From an uncultured Spirochaetaceae bacterium (GTDB taxonomy: Bacteria > Spirochaetota > Spirochaetia > Sphaerochaetales > Sphaerochaetaceae): a stretch of DNA of 64,000 nucleotides. The notes beneath the pieces are model-generated. The model worked only from the letters and a program-made list of their open reading frames with translations, did no database searches and had not been told where the DNA came from. Of the stretch, positions 18,741 to 28,475 are shown in pieces (positions within the stretch are counted from its first letter, which is position 1; every line of letters starts with the position of its first letter). A program made the translations under genes and the position numbers. The DNA lies in contig CALXOL010000001.1 of assembly GCA_944390015.1 (NCBI GenBank), forward strand, positions 1 to 64,000. Direction: 5' to 3'.

Positions 18741-19351
18741 CTCATCAGAACCTTTAAAAAGCCAAGAGCTCCATCTGAACTTAAGGAGACCACCTTTGCG
18801 CAGAAAGAGGGAACTTCATCGAGGCGCAATGGGATTTTCTCCAGAACGGCATCATAATACACATCGAAAACTCCGCTTACCCAGAAATCAACCAATGCTA
18901 TGAACTCTCTTCTTGCCGTCTTATCATCAAGATTATCTATCAAATCGCTTGAAAGGAAATAATTGATTATCCTCTTCTTGTTTTCAGACAGATACTCATG
19001 AACCCCAGCTACTTTAAAAAGCATACGGTAATATGCGATATCCGAAAGAAGGAATTCAGACACCTGGTTGAAAATCGGAATCGGATTAATCATGACATCA
19101 TAAGGCGTGTATTTATTCAACAATGTCGTAAGCTCTGAGAACATATCCTCCTGGATTTTAAGAAGGACATCATGAGGATTTTTAAAATGCGCATAGAATG
19201 TTCCCCTGTTTATATCGGCCTTCCTTACGATATCTGAAACAGAGATGCTGTCAAAGCTCTTCTCCTGCATAAGCTCCAAAAGAGCCCTTTTAATAAGTGA
19301 CTTGCTTCTTAATGAGCTTCTGTATTCAACCTTTTTCTTTCCCTCTTCCAT
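18737..19351 (-). CDS. TetR/AcrR-family transcriptional regulator
   Basis: 204 residues from ATG 19351, preceded by GGAGG; a longer frame to 19384 begins inside the upstream HAD gene without a site. The N-terminal helix-turn-helix is clear (SISVSDIVRKADINRGTFYA), followed by a helical ligand-binding domain. Because it overlaps the 3' end of the HAD gene by 26 nt, it is translated from the ilvA-HAD transcript. Its target is unknown; autoregulation of this operon is possible. Confidence 0.88.
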   Translation of the reverse strand: MEEGKKKVEYRSSLRSKSLIKRALLELMQEKSFDSISVSDIVRKADINRGTFYAHFKNPHDVLLKIQEDMFSELTTLLNKYTPYDVMINPIPIFNQVSEFLLSDIAYYRMLFKVAGVHEYLSENKKRIINYFLSSDLIDNLDDKTARREFIALVDFWVSGVFDVYYDAVLEKIPLRLDEVPSFCAKVVSLSSDGALGFLKVLMS

Positions 19352-20162
19352 CGAAGCCTCCACTGAGAGCATAGAATATTGCATTCTTTATTCCATCATC
19401 CTCGATGTCCGTACTGACATAATCAGCTACGGCAATCAGGTCATCACTAGAATTGCCCATGGCAATACCTATACCTGCATATTCTACCATCTCAATGTCA
19501 TTTGAGCCATCTCCAACTGCAACAGAATCCTTCCTGTCCGCACCAAAATATGAAAGAACCTTCTCAATTCCCGTGGCTTTGCTTATTCCACTTAATACAA
19601 TCTCCGCCATAAGATTCGTAGGAAGGCCTACCGTATTATTCACAACGGTGAATGCTGGATCAATCTCAGCTCGCACTCTCTCAACACCATAGCCGGACTC
19701 ATCTGAGAGGAAGAGAACTTTTTTCACATCCTCATCTTCCGGTATGCTGTCTGAGATTACGAGACCATTGAGCTCTACAAGCCTACCTATGTATTTCAAT
19801 AACAGGCTCTTGAACATCTTTTCCGCTTCAGCACTCATATAAGTCGCCCTATCGGTCTGAGTAAGCACGTAAAGGCCATGACTCTGAAGATAGGCAAAGA
19901 GCTTATCGAAAAGAGGCCGTTCTATATGTGCGCTATATATCCTCTTACCATCAATTTCTATTGTAGCCCCGGCAGAACAGATATAACCATCGAACTCGAG
20001 ATTCTCAAATTTTGGAAGCTCTGCCAGGCTCCTTCCAGAGGCTATGAAGCATTTAGAACCCAACGCCTCCGCGGCTTTAATGGAATACACGGCACTCTCC
20101 GGTATGCTCTTGCCGAAAGGAAGGAGCGTACCATCCACATCGAAAAAGAAGTACTTAGACAC
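19326..20162 (-). CDS. HAD-superfamily Cof-type sugar-phosphate phosphatase
   Basis: 278 residues. Motif I FFDVDGTLL is at the N-terminus and motif IV VGDGSNDIEMVEYAGIGIAMGN near the C-terminus, with a large type IIB cap between, as in Cof/YidA phosphatases. These hydrolyse sugar phosphates or nucleotide cofactors; substrate not predictable. The start is GTG at 20162, which shares its first G with the ilvA stop (TAGTG), a classic translational coupling. Confidence 0.9.
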   Translation of the reverse strand: MSKYFFFDVDGTLLPFGKSIPESAVYSIKAAEALGSKCFIASGRSLAELPKFENLEFDGYICSAGATIEIDGKRIYSAHIERPLFDKLFAYLQSHGLYVLTQTDRATYMSAEAEKMFKSLLLKYIGRLVELNGLVISDSIPEDEDVKKVLFLSDESGYGVERVRAEIDPAFTVVNNTVGLPTNLMAEIVLSGISKATGIEKVLSYFGADRKDSVAVGDGSNDIEMVEYAGIGIAMGNSSDDLIAVADYVSTDIEDDGIKNAIFYALSGGFDGRGKEKG

Positions 20163-21367
20163 TATGACAGCTCCGCTATGATATCATATCCTGCTTTCTT
20201 GACGGCGTCCTTGATCTCCATCACATGCTTATGATCCCTTGTTTCAATCGTAAGACGAAGCGTACAAGAGTTGAGATCCGTTCCGCTTCCCGCCTTCTCA
20301 TGGAACACGCCGACAACATTCGCACCATGACGTGCAACAATAGAGGAGATCTCAGCAAGTTGCCCGGGTTTATCCTGAAGTGCGATAGTGAAATCCGCAT
20401 ACCTTCCCTCTCTTAAAAGCGCCCTGTTTATAACGCGGGAGAGTATGGTTACATCTATGTTTCCACCGGAGACAAGACAAACCGTCTTCTTCCCTTTGAT
20501 ATCCACCTTATCAAACATCGCAGCGGCAACAGCGACAGCACCAGCCCCCTCTGCTACAAGCTTCTGCTTCTCCATGAGATCGAGAATGGCACATGCGACC
20601 TCGTCATCGGTAACAGTCACGACCTTGTCCACAAACTTCTCTACATATTTATATGTAAGTTCACCTGGACATTTAACCGCGATACCGTCTGAGACCGTAG
20701 AAACGCTTGGAAGTGCCTCAATCTTATGATGTTCCAAGGAGTTCAGCATGCTTGGAGCCCCAGCTGCCTGTACCCCGTAAACCTTTATCTCAGGGCGGAG
20801 CATCTTGAGCACATATGCGACTCCTGAGATAAGACCACCGCCCCCGATAGGAACGATTACGACATCCACATCAGGAAGCTGGTCAAGAATCTCAAGTCCG
20901 AGTGTTCCCTGTCCTGCGATAACATCCTCATCGTCGAACGGATGTATCATGGTCTTTCCCGTCTCAGCACAAATCTGATGAGCCCTTTCGTACGCATCAT
21001 CATATACGCCTTTAACAAGTTCAACGGTAGCTCCAAGACTTCTAGTAGCCTCAACTTTGGAAATTGGAGCGCCCTCTGGGATACATATGATAGCCTCAAT
21101 CCCCTGACGGGAGGCAGCCAAAGCCACACCCTGCGCATGATTGCCGGCACTGCATGCGACAACGCCTTTCTTCTTCTGCTCATCGGTAAGCCTACTCATC
21201 TTGTAATAAGCACCACGGAGCTTGAATGAACCCGTAACCTGTAGGTTTTCGGTCTTTAAATAAACCTCGCTATCAGGGAACATCTTAGGGGCCCTGATTA
21301 AATCGGTACAACGCGCCACCTGTTTTAGGGTGAACGCCGCTTGATAAACGGTATCTAATGTAAGCAT
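20162..21367 (-). CDS. ilvA: Threonine ammonia-lyase (threonine dehydratase) with ACT-like domain
   Basis: 401 residues. The PLP-binding lysine lies in VTGSFKLRGAYYKM, the phosphate-binding glycine loop is VIVPIGGGGLISG, and residues ~325-401 form a single ACT-like domain (ADFTIALQDKPGQLAEISSIV). It deaminates threonine to 2-oxobutanoate for isoleucine synthesis or catabolism. The length matches the single-ACT form, between short TdcB and two-ACT biosynthetic IlvA. ATG 21367 lacks a ribosome site but lies 6 nt after a promoter -10, so the mRNA is probably leaderless. First gene of ilvA-HAD-TetR. Confidence 0.92.
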   Translation of the reverse strand: MLTLDTVYQAAFTLKQVARCTDLIRAPKMFPDSEVYLKTENLQVTGSFKLRGAYYKMSRLTDEQKKKGVVACSAGNHAQGVALAASRQGIEAIICIPEGAPISKVEATRSLGATVELVKGVYDDAYERAHQICAETGKTMIHPFDDEDVIAGQGTLGLEILDQLPDVDVVIVPIGGGGLISGVAYVLKMLRPEIKVYGVQAAGAPSMLNSLEHHKIEALPSVSTVSDGIAVKCPGELTYKYVEKFVDKVVTVTDDEVACAILDLMEKQKLVAEGAGAVAVAAAMFDKVDIKGKKTVCLVSGGNIDVTILSRVINRALLREGRYADFTIALQDKPGQLAEISSIVARHGANVVGVFHEKAGSGTDLNSCTLRLTIETRDHKHVMEIKDAVKKAGYDIIAELS

Positions 21368-21373
21368 GGAAAA

Positions 21374-21402
21374 ATAATACTCGCATGGGATAATATAATC
21401 AA
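21374..21402 (-). promoter_or_regulatory. Promoter of ilvA giving a leaderless message
   Basis: Minus-strand -35 TTGATT (21402-21397), 17-bp spacer, -10 TATTAT (21379-21374), then 6 nt to the ATG at 21367. Transcription would start at or within a base or two of the start codon. Confidence 0.7.
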
Positions 21403-21461
21403 TCGAAGAGAAAAACCTTTTTTAGCTGTATCATAGTTTTGACCTATTTCCCAATTTTGGT

Positions 21462-21490
21462 TTGCAATTTATCTTACAATACTGTATAAG
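21462..21490 (+). promoter_or_regulatory. Promoter of metK
   Basis: -35 TTGCAA (21462-21467), 17-bp spacer, -10 TATAAG (21485-21490). The leader to ATG 21556 would be about 60 nt with a small AGCTG/CAGCT hairpin (21511-21528). It does not look like a known SAM riboswitch. Confidence 0.6.
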
Positions 21491-21555
21491 AGTATGCGAG
21501 AAAAAGCATTAGCTGAAAGTAGACAGCTGATTTCATTATGGAAAGGAACAAAATT

Positions 21556-22704
21556 ATGAAGAAATTATTTACATCTGAATCGGTTACAAAGGGGCATCCC
21601 GATAAAGTTTGCGATCAGATTGCAGATGCGATTCTTGATGCACTGTTAGAGCAGGATTCACTTTCCCGTGTCGCATGTGAAGTCATCGCAGAGCCCGGCA
21701 GGGTTCACATAATGGGAGAAATCACAAGTAAGGCATCGGTAGATTATAAGGAAATCGCAAGGAAGGTAATCAGAAGTATCGGATATACGGATGAAGAGTT
21801 GGGATTTACAGATAAGTGTGAAATCACGGAATCAATCCATAAGCAGAGCCCTGATATCTCAATGGGCGTAGACTCATCTTTCGATGATAAGGACTCAAGC
21901 GGAGCTGGGGACCAGGGCATAATGTTCGGTTATGCGGTTGATGAGACAGAGGAGGAGATGCCTCTTGCCCTTACGCTTGCCAGAAACCTTACAGACCTTT
22001 TGACGGAGAAAAGAGAGAAAGGAGAACTGTCTTATCTAAGGCCGGACGGAAAGAGCCAGGTGACTGTTGAATATGAGATGGGAAAAATAAAGAGAATTGA
22101 AGCCGTAGTCGTATCTGCTCAACATGATGAGAAGGTATCACTTGAAACACTCAGAAAAGACATTATGGAGAAAGTCATACTTGCTGGATTACCTGAGAGT
22201 CTCATAGATGACCAGACCAAGTTCTTCATAAATCCTACTGGAAGATTCGTCTTAGGAGGCCCAGCTGCCGATACAGGTCTTACAGGAAGAAAACTGATTG
22301 TCGATACTTATGGAAGTAAGGCACACCACGGAGGTGGTGCATTCTCGGGAAAAGACCCATCTAAAGTTGATAGAAGTGCGGCATATGCATTGAGAAATAT
22401 CGCAAAATCAATCGTTAAAAGCGGTATAGCCAAGGAAGCCGAGCTGCAGATTGCATATGCAATCGGAGTTGCAAAGCCGGTTTCTCTGGAGCTGAATACA
22501 TTCGGCACTTCAAAAAAGAGTGAAGAAGAGATCCTTAAAGTCGTTGAAAAGCATTATGACCTCAGGCCTGATGCGATTATAAAAAGGTTTGACTTGAGAA
22601 AGCCTAAGTACCTTAAGACCGCAGAACACGGGCATTTTGGGAGATCCGATTACTCCTGGGAAAAAGTGGACGATGCATTCATCTCTGATTTGAAAGCACT
22701 CTGA
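21556..22704 (+). CDS. metK: S-adenosylmethionine synthetase
   Basis: 382 residues from ATG 21556, which has GAAAGGA 8 nt upstream; ATG 21538 overlaps that site. Signatures: TSESVTKGHPDKVCDQIADA at the N-terminus, GAGDQGIMFGYA, and the P-loop-like GGGAFSGKDPSKVDRS. It makes SAM from methionine and ATP. Slightly insertion-containing around residues 150-165 (EKREKGELSYLRPDGKSQ), within family range. Monocistronic with a shared bidirectional terminator. Confidence 0.97.
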   Translation: MKKLFTSESVTKGHPDKVCDQIADAILDALLEQDSLSRVACEVIAEPGRVHIMGEITSKASVDYKEIARKVIRSIGYTDEELGFTDKCEITESIHKQSPDISMGVDSSFDDKDSSGAGDQGIMFGYAVDETEEEMPLALTLARNLTDLLTEKREKGELSYLRPDGKSQVTVEYEMGKIKRIEAVVVSAQHDEKVSLETLRKDIMEKVILAGLPESLIDDQTKFFINPTGRFVLGGPAADTGLTGRKLIVDTYGSKAHHGGGAFSGKDPSKVDRSAAYALRNIAKSIVKSGIAKEAELQIAYAIGVAKPVSLELNTFGTSKKSEEEILKVVEKHYDLRPDAIIKRFDLRKPKYLKTAEHGHFGRSDYSWEKVDDAFISDLKAL

Positions 22705-22714
22705 TTGTTACGTT

Positions 22715-22742
22715 TTAAGGCCTCAGTTCGAGGCCTTTTCTC
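22715..22742. terminator. Bidirectional terminator between metK and the alpha-galactosidase
   Basis: AAGGCCTC (22717-22724) pairs with GAGGCCTT (22730-22737) around a 5-nt loop; T-rich on the plus side (TTTTCTC) and T/A-rich on the other. The stop codon of the alpha-galactosidase lies inside the stem. Confidence 0.8.
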
Positions 22743-25005
22743 TTATCTCTTCTATCACGTACATCCTACTTCCATTATCACCGATTACTCTCATGAGGGG
22801 TGAAACACCATTACCCATGAACTGAGGGGGCAAGGCAATTCCTGATGAAATCAGAATATCCCCGGAAACTAGAATGGAATACTCCTCACTCTCCTGCCTT
22901 CCATAGCCAGGATAAAGAGAGCCGAAAAACTCCTTAGGAATCCTCATCTTTCTTGAAGAGACCCTGTAGCGTCTATCTTTCTTTAAATACGGGATGATAA
23001 GCCTGTCACACCTACCGGTATTCGGCATGTTCCTATAGACGAATTCAAGCACGATAGTAACATCATCAAGAGAGATCGACCACCAATGGGAATAGGGATT
23101 AGTACTCTTAAGCGGCCTGAATTCACCGAACTGAAAAATCCTCCTATAACGCTTATAGAAACTGATTTGCCCTCTTACAGCCTCCAGCTCTAGTGCGCCC
23201 AGGCTTTTCAAATCCAATTCATATCCAAGCACTCCGAAACAAGCTACGTCAAAGCGGCTTTCGATAAGACTTTGCCTGAGGCTCTGGTGAGCAGGGCTTG
23301 CAGAGACATGGCAAGCCATCGTGGACGGAGGAAATCCTCTTAGCGTCCCTTGCTGAATGGATATCCTATGATAAAGGTCGGTATTATCGCTCGTCCAGGT
23401 CTGGGGCATGAAAGTAAGCATACCGAGGTCATACCTGTTTCCTCCAGATGCGCAGGACTCGAAAAGCACATTCTCAAAACGGGTCGTAATACGCCCAAGA
23501 AGCTCATACAGCCCAAGAATATACCTATGCATGAACTCCCCCATACAATTCATCTCGGGATTTAAAGAGTAATAATCCGTGATGGTGCGATTAAAATCCC
23601 ATTTGACGTAATCAACATCCGCCTGGGTAAAAACTTCTGATAAGACATCAAAGAGGTAAGCTCTGACATCTGGATGCGATAAGTCGAGAAGGTACTGATG
23701 CCTCGTGACACACGCTGTTCGCCCAGGAATCGATACCACCCACTCAGGATGCCTCCTATAGAGATCTGAATCCTGGTTAACCATCTCAGGCTCAACCCAG
23801 AGTCCGAACATCAGCCCTTTTGATTTTATCTTACGGGAAAAAGAGTCCAGTCCATGAGGAAATACTTCTTTTGATACATACCAGTCCCCAAGACCTCTTT
23901 TATCATCACGCCTAGAGCTGAACCATCCGTCATCGAGGACAAAAAGCTCAAAGCCTAAGCTGGATGCCTGATCTGCCAAAGCAAGAAGTTTTTCCTCAGA
24001 GAGATCAAAATACGAGGTCTCCCAGCTATTAATCAGGATAGGACGCTCCCTATCTTTCCACACTCCTCTTATGATATATCTATTGACGAACGCATGGAAA
24101 TTCAAGGCAGCCTCATCCTCTCCCTCACTGGAATACGTCATTATCGCCTCCGGGGTTACGAAATCCTCCCCATCATTTAAAATCCACTCAAATGCATATG
24201 GGTTTATTCCCGTGATGATACGTGTTTTCCCAAAAGGAGAGACTTCTACGAGTTCCCTATGATTGCCGGAGTATATGAGATTAAATCCATAGATCTCACC
24301 ACTGCTCCTTTTGAGAAAGACCAAGGGGCTATGTTCATTTGAACTTGTTCCCGTCTTACTGTCTATTATGGTAATACCATTGCCTAGCTTTTTCTCACTC
24401 TCTTTTCTTTCCCTTCCCCATGCTCCATCAAATGAAATCAGGGAAAAATCATCAAATGGGAAATCAAGGGAAAGAGAAGATACGCTCTTGAGCTTAATCG
24501 GAAGCCCTGTCTCGTTTCTTACCTTTGCCGACCTCAGTATGACATCCTCATCTTCATATACCGTATAATATAGGAATACTCTGATTGGCAGAGCAGCATC
24601 TGAGAGTTCAATCTCAAGCGTCTCTGTACCCTCACCAGAGAGGGCATGAGATGGAAAAGATGAATCCTTACCGCAGAAAATTCGATAGGAGCGATAAAGT
24701 AGGGTTAGTGTCTCCATACCATTTCCATAGTCAATGATAAGTGCACTCTCCCTGCTATCGCCTGCTCCTGGAGTCGAATATTCATAAAGGAAACGGACTG
24801 GAATATGGCTCGGATGCTCCTCGTCCAGATATGGCACTGCCGTAAGAGCAAGGCTGAAAGGCTCTGAGACATGCTCGATGCCTAAAAAGTCATCAATTCT
24901 TCTTCCATAATGCACATGATCAGGATGCCCGGTATCAAGAATCCGGAAAATATAAGAACTGCTTTTCGTAGCAAGAAGAAAATAATCTCCCTCTTTTTTT
25001 ATCAT
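22723..25005 (-). CDS. GH36 alpha-galactosidase
   Basis: 760 residues. Catalytic TIM barrel motifs: FVLDDGWF, FGLWVEPEMV, DVDYVKWDFNR with nucleophile D470, and the SCASGG/WTSDNTD region carrying the acid/base aspartate. An N-terminal beta-sandwich (~1-330) and small C-terminal beta domain flank it. It removes terminal alpha-galactose from raffinose-type sugars or galactomannan. No signal peptide, so substrate would be imported first. ATG 25005 follows AAGGAGA. No transporter genes are adjacent. Confidence 0.94.
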   Translation of the reverse strand: MIKKEGDYFLLATKSSSYIFRILDTGHPDHVHYGRRIDDFLGIEHVSEPFSLALTAVPYLDEEHPSHIPVRFLYEYSTPGAGDSRESALIIDYGNGMETLTLLYRSYRIFCGKDSSFPSHALSGEGTETLEIELSDAALPIRVFLYYTVYEDEDVILRSAKVRNETGLPIKLKSVSSLSLDFPFDDFSLISFDGAWGRERKESEKKLGNGITIIDSKTGTSSNEHSPLVFLKRSSGEIYGFNLIYSGNHRELVEVSPFGKTRIITGINPYAFEWILNDGEDFVTPEAIMTYSSEGEDEAALNFHAFVNRYIIRGVWKDRERPILINSWETSYFDLSEEKLLALADQASSLGFELFVLDDGWFSSRRDDKRGLGDWYVSKEVFPHGLDSFSRKIKSKGLMFGLWVEPEMVNQDSDLYRRHPEWVVSIPGRTACVTRHQYLLDLSHPDVRAYLFDVLSEVFTQADVDYVKWDFNRTITDYYSLNPEMNCMGEFMHRYILGLYELLGRITTRFENVLFESCASGGNRYDLGMLTFMPQTWTSDNTDLYHRISIQQGTLRGFPPSTMACHVSASPAHQSLRQSLIESRFDVACFGVLGYELDLKSLGALELEAVRGQISFYKRYRRIFQFGEFRPLKSTNPYSHWWSISLDDVTIVLEFVYRNMPNTGRCDRLIIPYLKKDRRYRVSSRKMRIPKEFFGSLYPGYGRQESEEYSILVSGDILISSGIALPPQFMGNGVSPLMRVIGDNGSRMYVIEEIREKASN

Positions 25006-25087
25006 AACCTTTCTCCTTTAAAAAAAATAAAGGTGGGATAAGAAGAACACCCACCTCAATTGTAGCATGTAGAATAATAATTGAGCC

Positions 25088-25945
25088 TTAGAAAGTAAGC
25101 CCCAGATGGAATCCTAAGCTATGAAGATTCAAACCGGCAGCACCATCAGCGAAGAAATGTTTGAAATAATAGGAGATTCCTAAGTGGAACATCTGCCCAA
25201 AATACCTGTCAAGCGTCGCTCCAGCTACGGCATAAGCTCCTGCCTCATAGTCCCCGATGGTAAACAATGATGGGAACGTGCTGCTTAAGAGAGAGAGCCC
25301 CCCTCCAAGGCTAACTGTCAGATCCACAGAATCGACCAGGATGAAGCTGAGGGCTAAGGACGCATCAAGGTAAGCACTCTTATCAAGATCTGCGAAACCA
25401 TTGCCGTCAACAAATACCGTTATGATATTCTTTCCACCTATAGGGGCAAAGGAAAGACCGCTTTTCACTCTGAGCCCAAGGCCAAACCAGTATGTAGGGG
25501 AGTATATGTTTTTGAAATCCAGGACAGCACCAACATACGGAACCACGTTCAGGCTCTGGGAGTAGAACATGTCGGCTCCGAAATCAAAATCGAAAGCGAA
25601 CTCGAAATTCCTGTTCATTCTCACATCATCGGCACTGACGATGCTTATGCCCTTCTCCTCTATCTTCTCTTCTTCTTTAGGAAGATAAGTGGCTATCCCT
25701 GAAGGGCTCCAATTTACCCCGTCAAGTGACAGCTGCACATAAAGTGTAGTATCTTCAGGTACACTATCCAGTGTAAGGGTCGTCACAGACGGTGATACAT
25801 AAGTCCAGTTATCACCATCATCACCATCAAACTGATACCTGAAACCATATGTATTCTTATATGGACTGGACCATGTCCACGTCGTTGTACAGAAAATAGA
25901 AAAGCTACAAAGCAAAACTATGAGAAAAACCAGAATCCTCTTCAT
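25088..25945 (-). CDS. Secreted protein with C-terminal outer-membrane-barrel-like strands
   Basis: 285 residues. Signal peptide residues 1-19 (MKRILVFLIVLLCSFSIFC), then an Ig-like/beta segment (~20-90), a short charged linker (PKEEEKIEEKG) and ~170 residues of alternating amphipathic strands ending in phenylalanine (HLGLTF). The terminal aromatic is typical of barrel proteins inserted by BamA. ATG 25945 follows GGAGG. Cys19 could be a lipobox, but the preceding residues (FSIFC) are a loose match. Function unknown; not clearly in an operon. Confidence 0.65.
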   Translation of the reverse strand: MKRILVFLIVLLCSFSIFCTTTWTWSSPYKNTYGFRYQFDGDDGDNWTYVSPSVTTLTLDSVPEDTTLYVQLSLDGVNWSPSGIATYLPKEEEKIEEKGISIVSADDVRMNRNFEFAFDFDFGADMFYSQSLNVVPYVGAVLDFKNIYSPTYWFGLGLRVKSGLSFAPIGGKNIITVFVDGNGFADLDKSAYLDASLALSFILVDSVDLTVSLGGGLSLLSSTFPSLFTIGDYEAGAYAVAGATLDRYFGQMFHLGISYYFKHFFADGAAGLNLHSLGFHLGLTF

Positions 25946-26113
25946 CTTTCCTCCAATAATGGAAATTACAGCATTGTTTTTCCCACTCTATCTCATATTG
26001 GGACATCAGCCAAGACTTTTCTTGCACTTTCAGAAAATCAGACGGATAGCATAAGCAACCTTCTACCAAGCAGTCAGGAAATGCAATATAATCATCCTGA
26101 TAAGGAGATTAAC

Positions 26114-27424
26114 ATGTCAGCGACGGTAACAAACTATATAAAATTCATATCAGAGAACAAAACAGAAAGGGAATGCGTTAAAAGCGCTGTCAAGCTTGCA
26201 AAGAACGCAGGCTTCAGGAACATTGAAGCACTGGATACCCTCTCCGCAGGGGATAAGGTATACATCAACATGTATGGCAAATCGATAGCACTATTTGAAA
26301 TCGGAACTTCTCTGATAGAGGAAGGAATGAACATCCTTTGTGCTCATATCGATTCCCCACGTCTGGATCTGAAAATGAAACCACTTTACGAGAAAAACGG
26401 CATTGTATACTTCAACACGCACTATTATGGTGGAATAAAGAAATACCAGTGGGTTACGATGCCTCTCGCCATACACGGCGTTGTAGCACTGAAAAACGGG
26501 GACATCATAGAAATCAACATGGGAGAAGAAGAGGATGATTACACGTTCGCCATCTCAGACATCCTTCCTCACATCGCACAGGAGCAGATGAAAAAAACGG
26601 CCAGCGAATTCATCCCCGGAGAGAATCTCGACCTGGTTATCGCACTCAACAGAGAAGAGAAGAAAGACGAGGGAAAGAAAGCCGTACTCGACATCCTGAA
26701 AGAAAGATATGCAATTGACGAGGAGGATTTCCTCTCAGCAGAACTCGAAGTCGTTCCTGCAGGAAGAGCAAAGTTCCTTGGCTTGAGAAAAGACATGGTA
26801 ATCGGATACGGACAGGATGACAGGGTATGCGCATATACAAGTCTTGAGGCGGCATTGGAGCATGAGAGAGCAAAGAGAACCTGCTGCTGTCTTCTAGTCG
26901 ATAAGGAGGAAATAGGATCCGTAGGGGCTACAGGCATGGACAGCCTGCTACTTGAAAATGCACTATCCGAAGTTTTATCCCGCTTAGGTGGTTATGATGC
27001 CATAAAAGCACGAAGGGCCCTGAGAAACTCCTATATGCTCTCAAGTGATGTAAACAGCGCACTCGATCCCTTAAACATGGATCTATATGACGAAGAGAAC
27101 TCCTCCAAGCTCGGCGGAGGCGTTGTATTCAATAAATATACCGGTTCCAGGGGAAAAGGCGGAGCAAGTGATGCGAATGCCGAATACATTGCAAAGCTCA
27201 GGAAGGTAATGGATGAGAATAACGTAACATTCCAGATGGCGGATATGGCAAAAGTAGATGTCGGAGGTGGTGGAACCATTGCAAAATACGCAGCATGGTA
27301 CGGCATGAGCGTAATAGACACGGGAGTTGCAGTACTGAGCATGCATGCACCGTTTGAAATAACATCCACATTCGACATAGAAACAGCAAAAAAATGCTAT
27401 TCTGCATTCCTCGATATGGAGTAA
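26114..27424 (+). CDS. M18-family aminopeptidase
   Basis: 436 residues from ATG 26114, preceded by AAGGAG; a longer in-frame extension has no site. M18 signature CAHIDSPRLDLK (H78, D80 as zinc ligand and its partner), GYGQDDRVCAY, DKEEIGSVGATGMDS with the catalytic/bridging glutamates, and the terminal SMHAPFE zinc histidine are visible. This dizinc cytosolic exopeptidase trims N-terminal, often acidic, residues. Monocistronic. Confidence 0.92.
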   Translation: MSATVTNYIKFISENKTERECVKSAVKLAKNAGFRNIEALDTLSAGDKVYINMYGKSIALFEIGTSLIEEGMNILCAHIDSPRLDLKMKPLYEKNGIVYFNTHYYGGIKKYQWVTMPLAIHGVVALKNGDIIEINMGEEEDDYTFAISDILPHIAQEQMKKTASEFIPGENLDLVIALNREEKKDEGKKAVLDILKERYAIDEEDFLSAELEVVPAGRAKFLGLRKDMVIGYGQDDRVCAYTSLEAALEHERAKRTCCCLLVDKEEIGSVGATGMDSLLLENALSEVLSRLGGYDAIKARRALRNSYMLSSDVNSALDPLNMDLYDEENSSKLGGGVVFNKYTGSRGKGGASDANAEYIAKLRKVMDENNVTFQMADMAKVDVGGGGTIAKYAAWYGMSVIDTGVAVLSMHAPFEITSTFDIETAKKCYSAFLDME

Positions 27425-27431
27425 GAAAAAC

Positions 27432-27467
27432 AGGGCAGATCTTTCATGCATACATCAGGTCTGCCCT
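27432..27467. terminator. Hairpin between convergent M18 and GH43-like genes
   Basis: AGGGCAGATC (27432-27441) pairs with GGTCTGCCCT (27458-27467), 10 bp with one G-U. No long T-run follows, so it may act as a weak or Rho-assisted terminator or a 3' stabiliser. Confidence 0.5.
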
Positions 27468-27494
27468 ATGATCTAAATCATGGAAATAAGTAAC

Positions 27495-28475
27495 TCACTC
27501 GGTCTCTAAAATACCACTTCGTCCTAGAAGAAGGCCCAAAGATTCACGCACAAACGGATAGTATTTCTCTTTATTGTTAGCACTATAATAGCAATACCAG
27601 GTATTCTCGCTCTCCATGTATTTTAAATCAGAACCTGTTATCGCACGACTTGCAAAACCTTCATCACTCTGGGTATGCATTACCCTGACAGGATTGAAAA
27701 CAATAGCGTCCGTGCTTTTTAAAAGGAGCATTACGCATCTTGAACGCTCCTTTTTCTTATCATAGAAACAGGCACACTCAACAGCGCAGATTGCATCAGA
27801 ACAGGGATAGATCCGCACAGCACCAACAGCAAGATTCCGATACTCTCCATCCGGCTCCACCTCAAGCACGGGTTTATTCCGGATTCTATACGTACCATCG
27901 ATGAAATCAGACTCGGAATACATGAACCTTACCGCTGTCTTCTGCCCGCTATCAAACATCCTGCACTCCCCTGCCCCAAAATAGAGGATGTACCTCCCCT
28001 GCCAGAGCACAAGCTGCGGACGCGATAGCCTGCAAGGCCCCATCCTGTAGGATGATAGAGATATCCTGCTTGAGTCCAGAATAATCTTCTCTTCCGTCCA
28101 CTTTTTTAAATCTTCTGATGAAGAGAGGAAAATCGAGCTGGTGTTCTTTGTCACGTCCTTATCATTGGACTTGAAGTCATGACGCTCAAAGACCATGTAA
28201 TATGTCTTTCCTTCCCTGTAGATGAATGGAGAATGTCCTCTGAAAAAAACAAGAGCATCCTCCTTCTTCCATTTCAATCCGCTATCTGAGACGAGATGAT
28301 GAATTCCAAGCCAAGTATGGCAGAAAAGATGCCATCTCCCATCAGGGCTCTCTGAAGGCAGGAGTATGCTAGGATCACTTTGCCTGGGAAGAAACCATTT
28401 GCTTCTTCCTATATAGGAATCATTAAAAGAGTACCAGGAGGCACTCTCAAGAAGAGAGGATGGATAATACCTCAT
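27495..28475 (-). CDS. Five-bladed beta-propeller glycosidase-like protein (GH43/GH130-like)
   Basis: 326 residues of repeated beta-blade sequence with blocks such as SDPSILLPSESPDGRWHLFCHT, GHSPFIYREGKTYYMVFERHD and SRPQLVLWQGRYILYFGAGE. The acidic residues at the start of blades fit the GH43/62/117/130 propeller clan. No signal peptide. Which family and which sugar are unclear. Its ATG shares an A with the stop of the upstream small membrane protein (TAATG), so it is coupled to the nif3-lspA operon, an unusual place for a glycosidase. Confidence 0.6.
   Translation of the reverse strand: MRYYPSSLLESASWYSFNDSYIGRSKWFLPRQSDPSILLPSESPDGRWHLFCHTWLGIHHLVSDSGLKWKKEDALVFFRGHSPFIYREGKTYYMVFERHDFKSNDKDVTKNTSSIFLSSSEDLKKWTEEKIILDSSRISLSSYRMGPCRLSRPQLVLWQGRYILYFGAGECRMFDSGQKTAVRFMYSESDFIDGTYRIRNKPVLEVEPDGEYRNLAVGAVRIYPCSDAICAVECACFYDKKKERSRCVMLLLKSTDAIVFNPVRVMHTQSDEGFASRAITGSDLKYMESENTWYCYYSANNKEKYYPFVRESLGLLLGRSGILETE

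Noticed and set aside
21368-21555. SAM riboswitch before metK
   Set aside because: The leader is about 60 nt with one 5-bp hairpin; none of the SAM-I, SAM-II or SMK signatures could be recognised.
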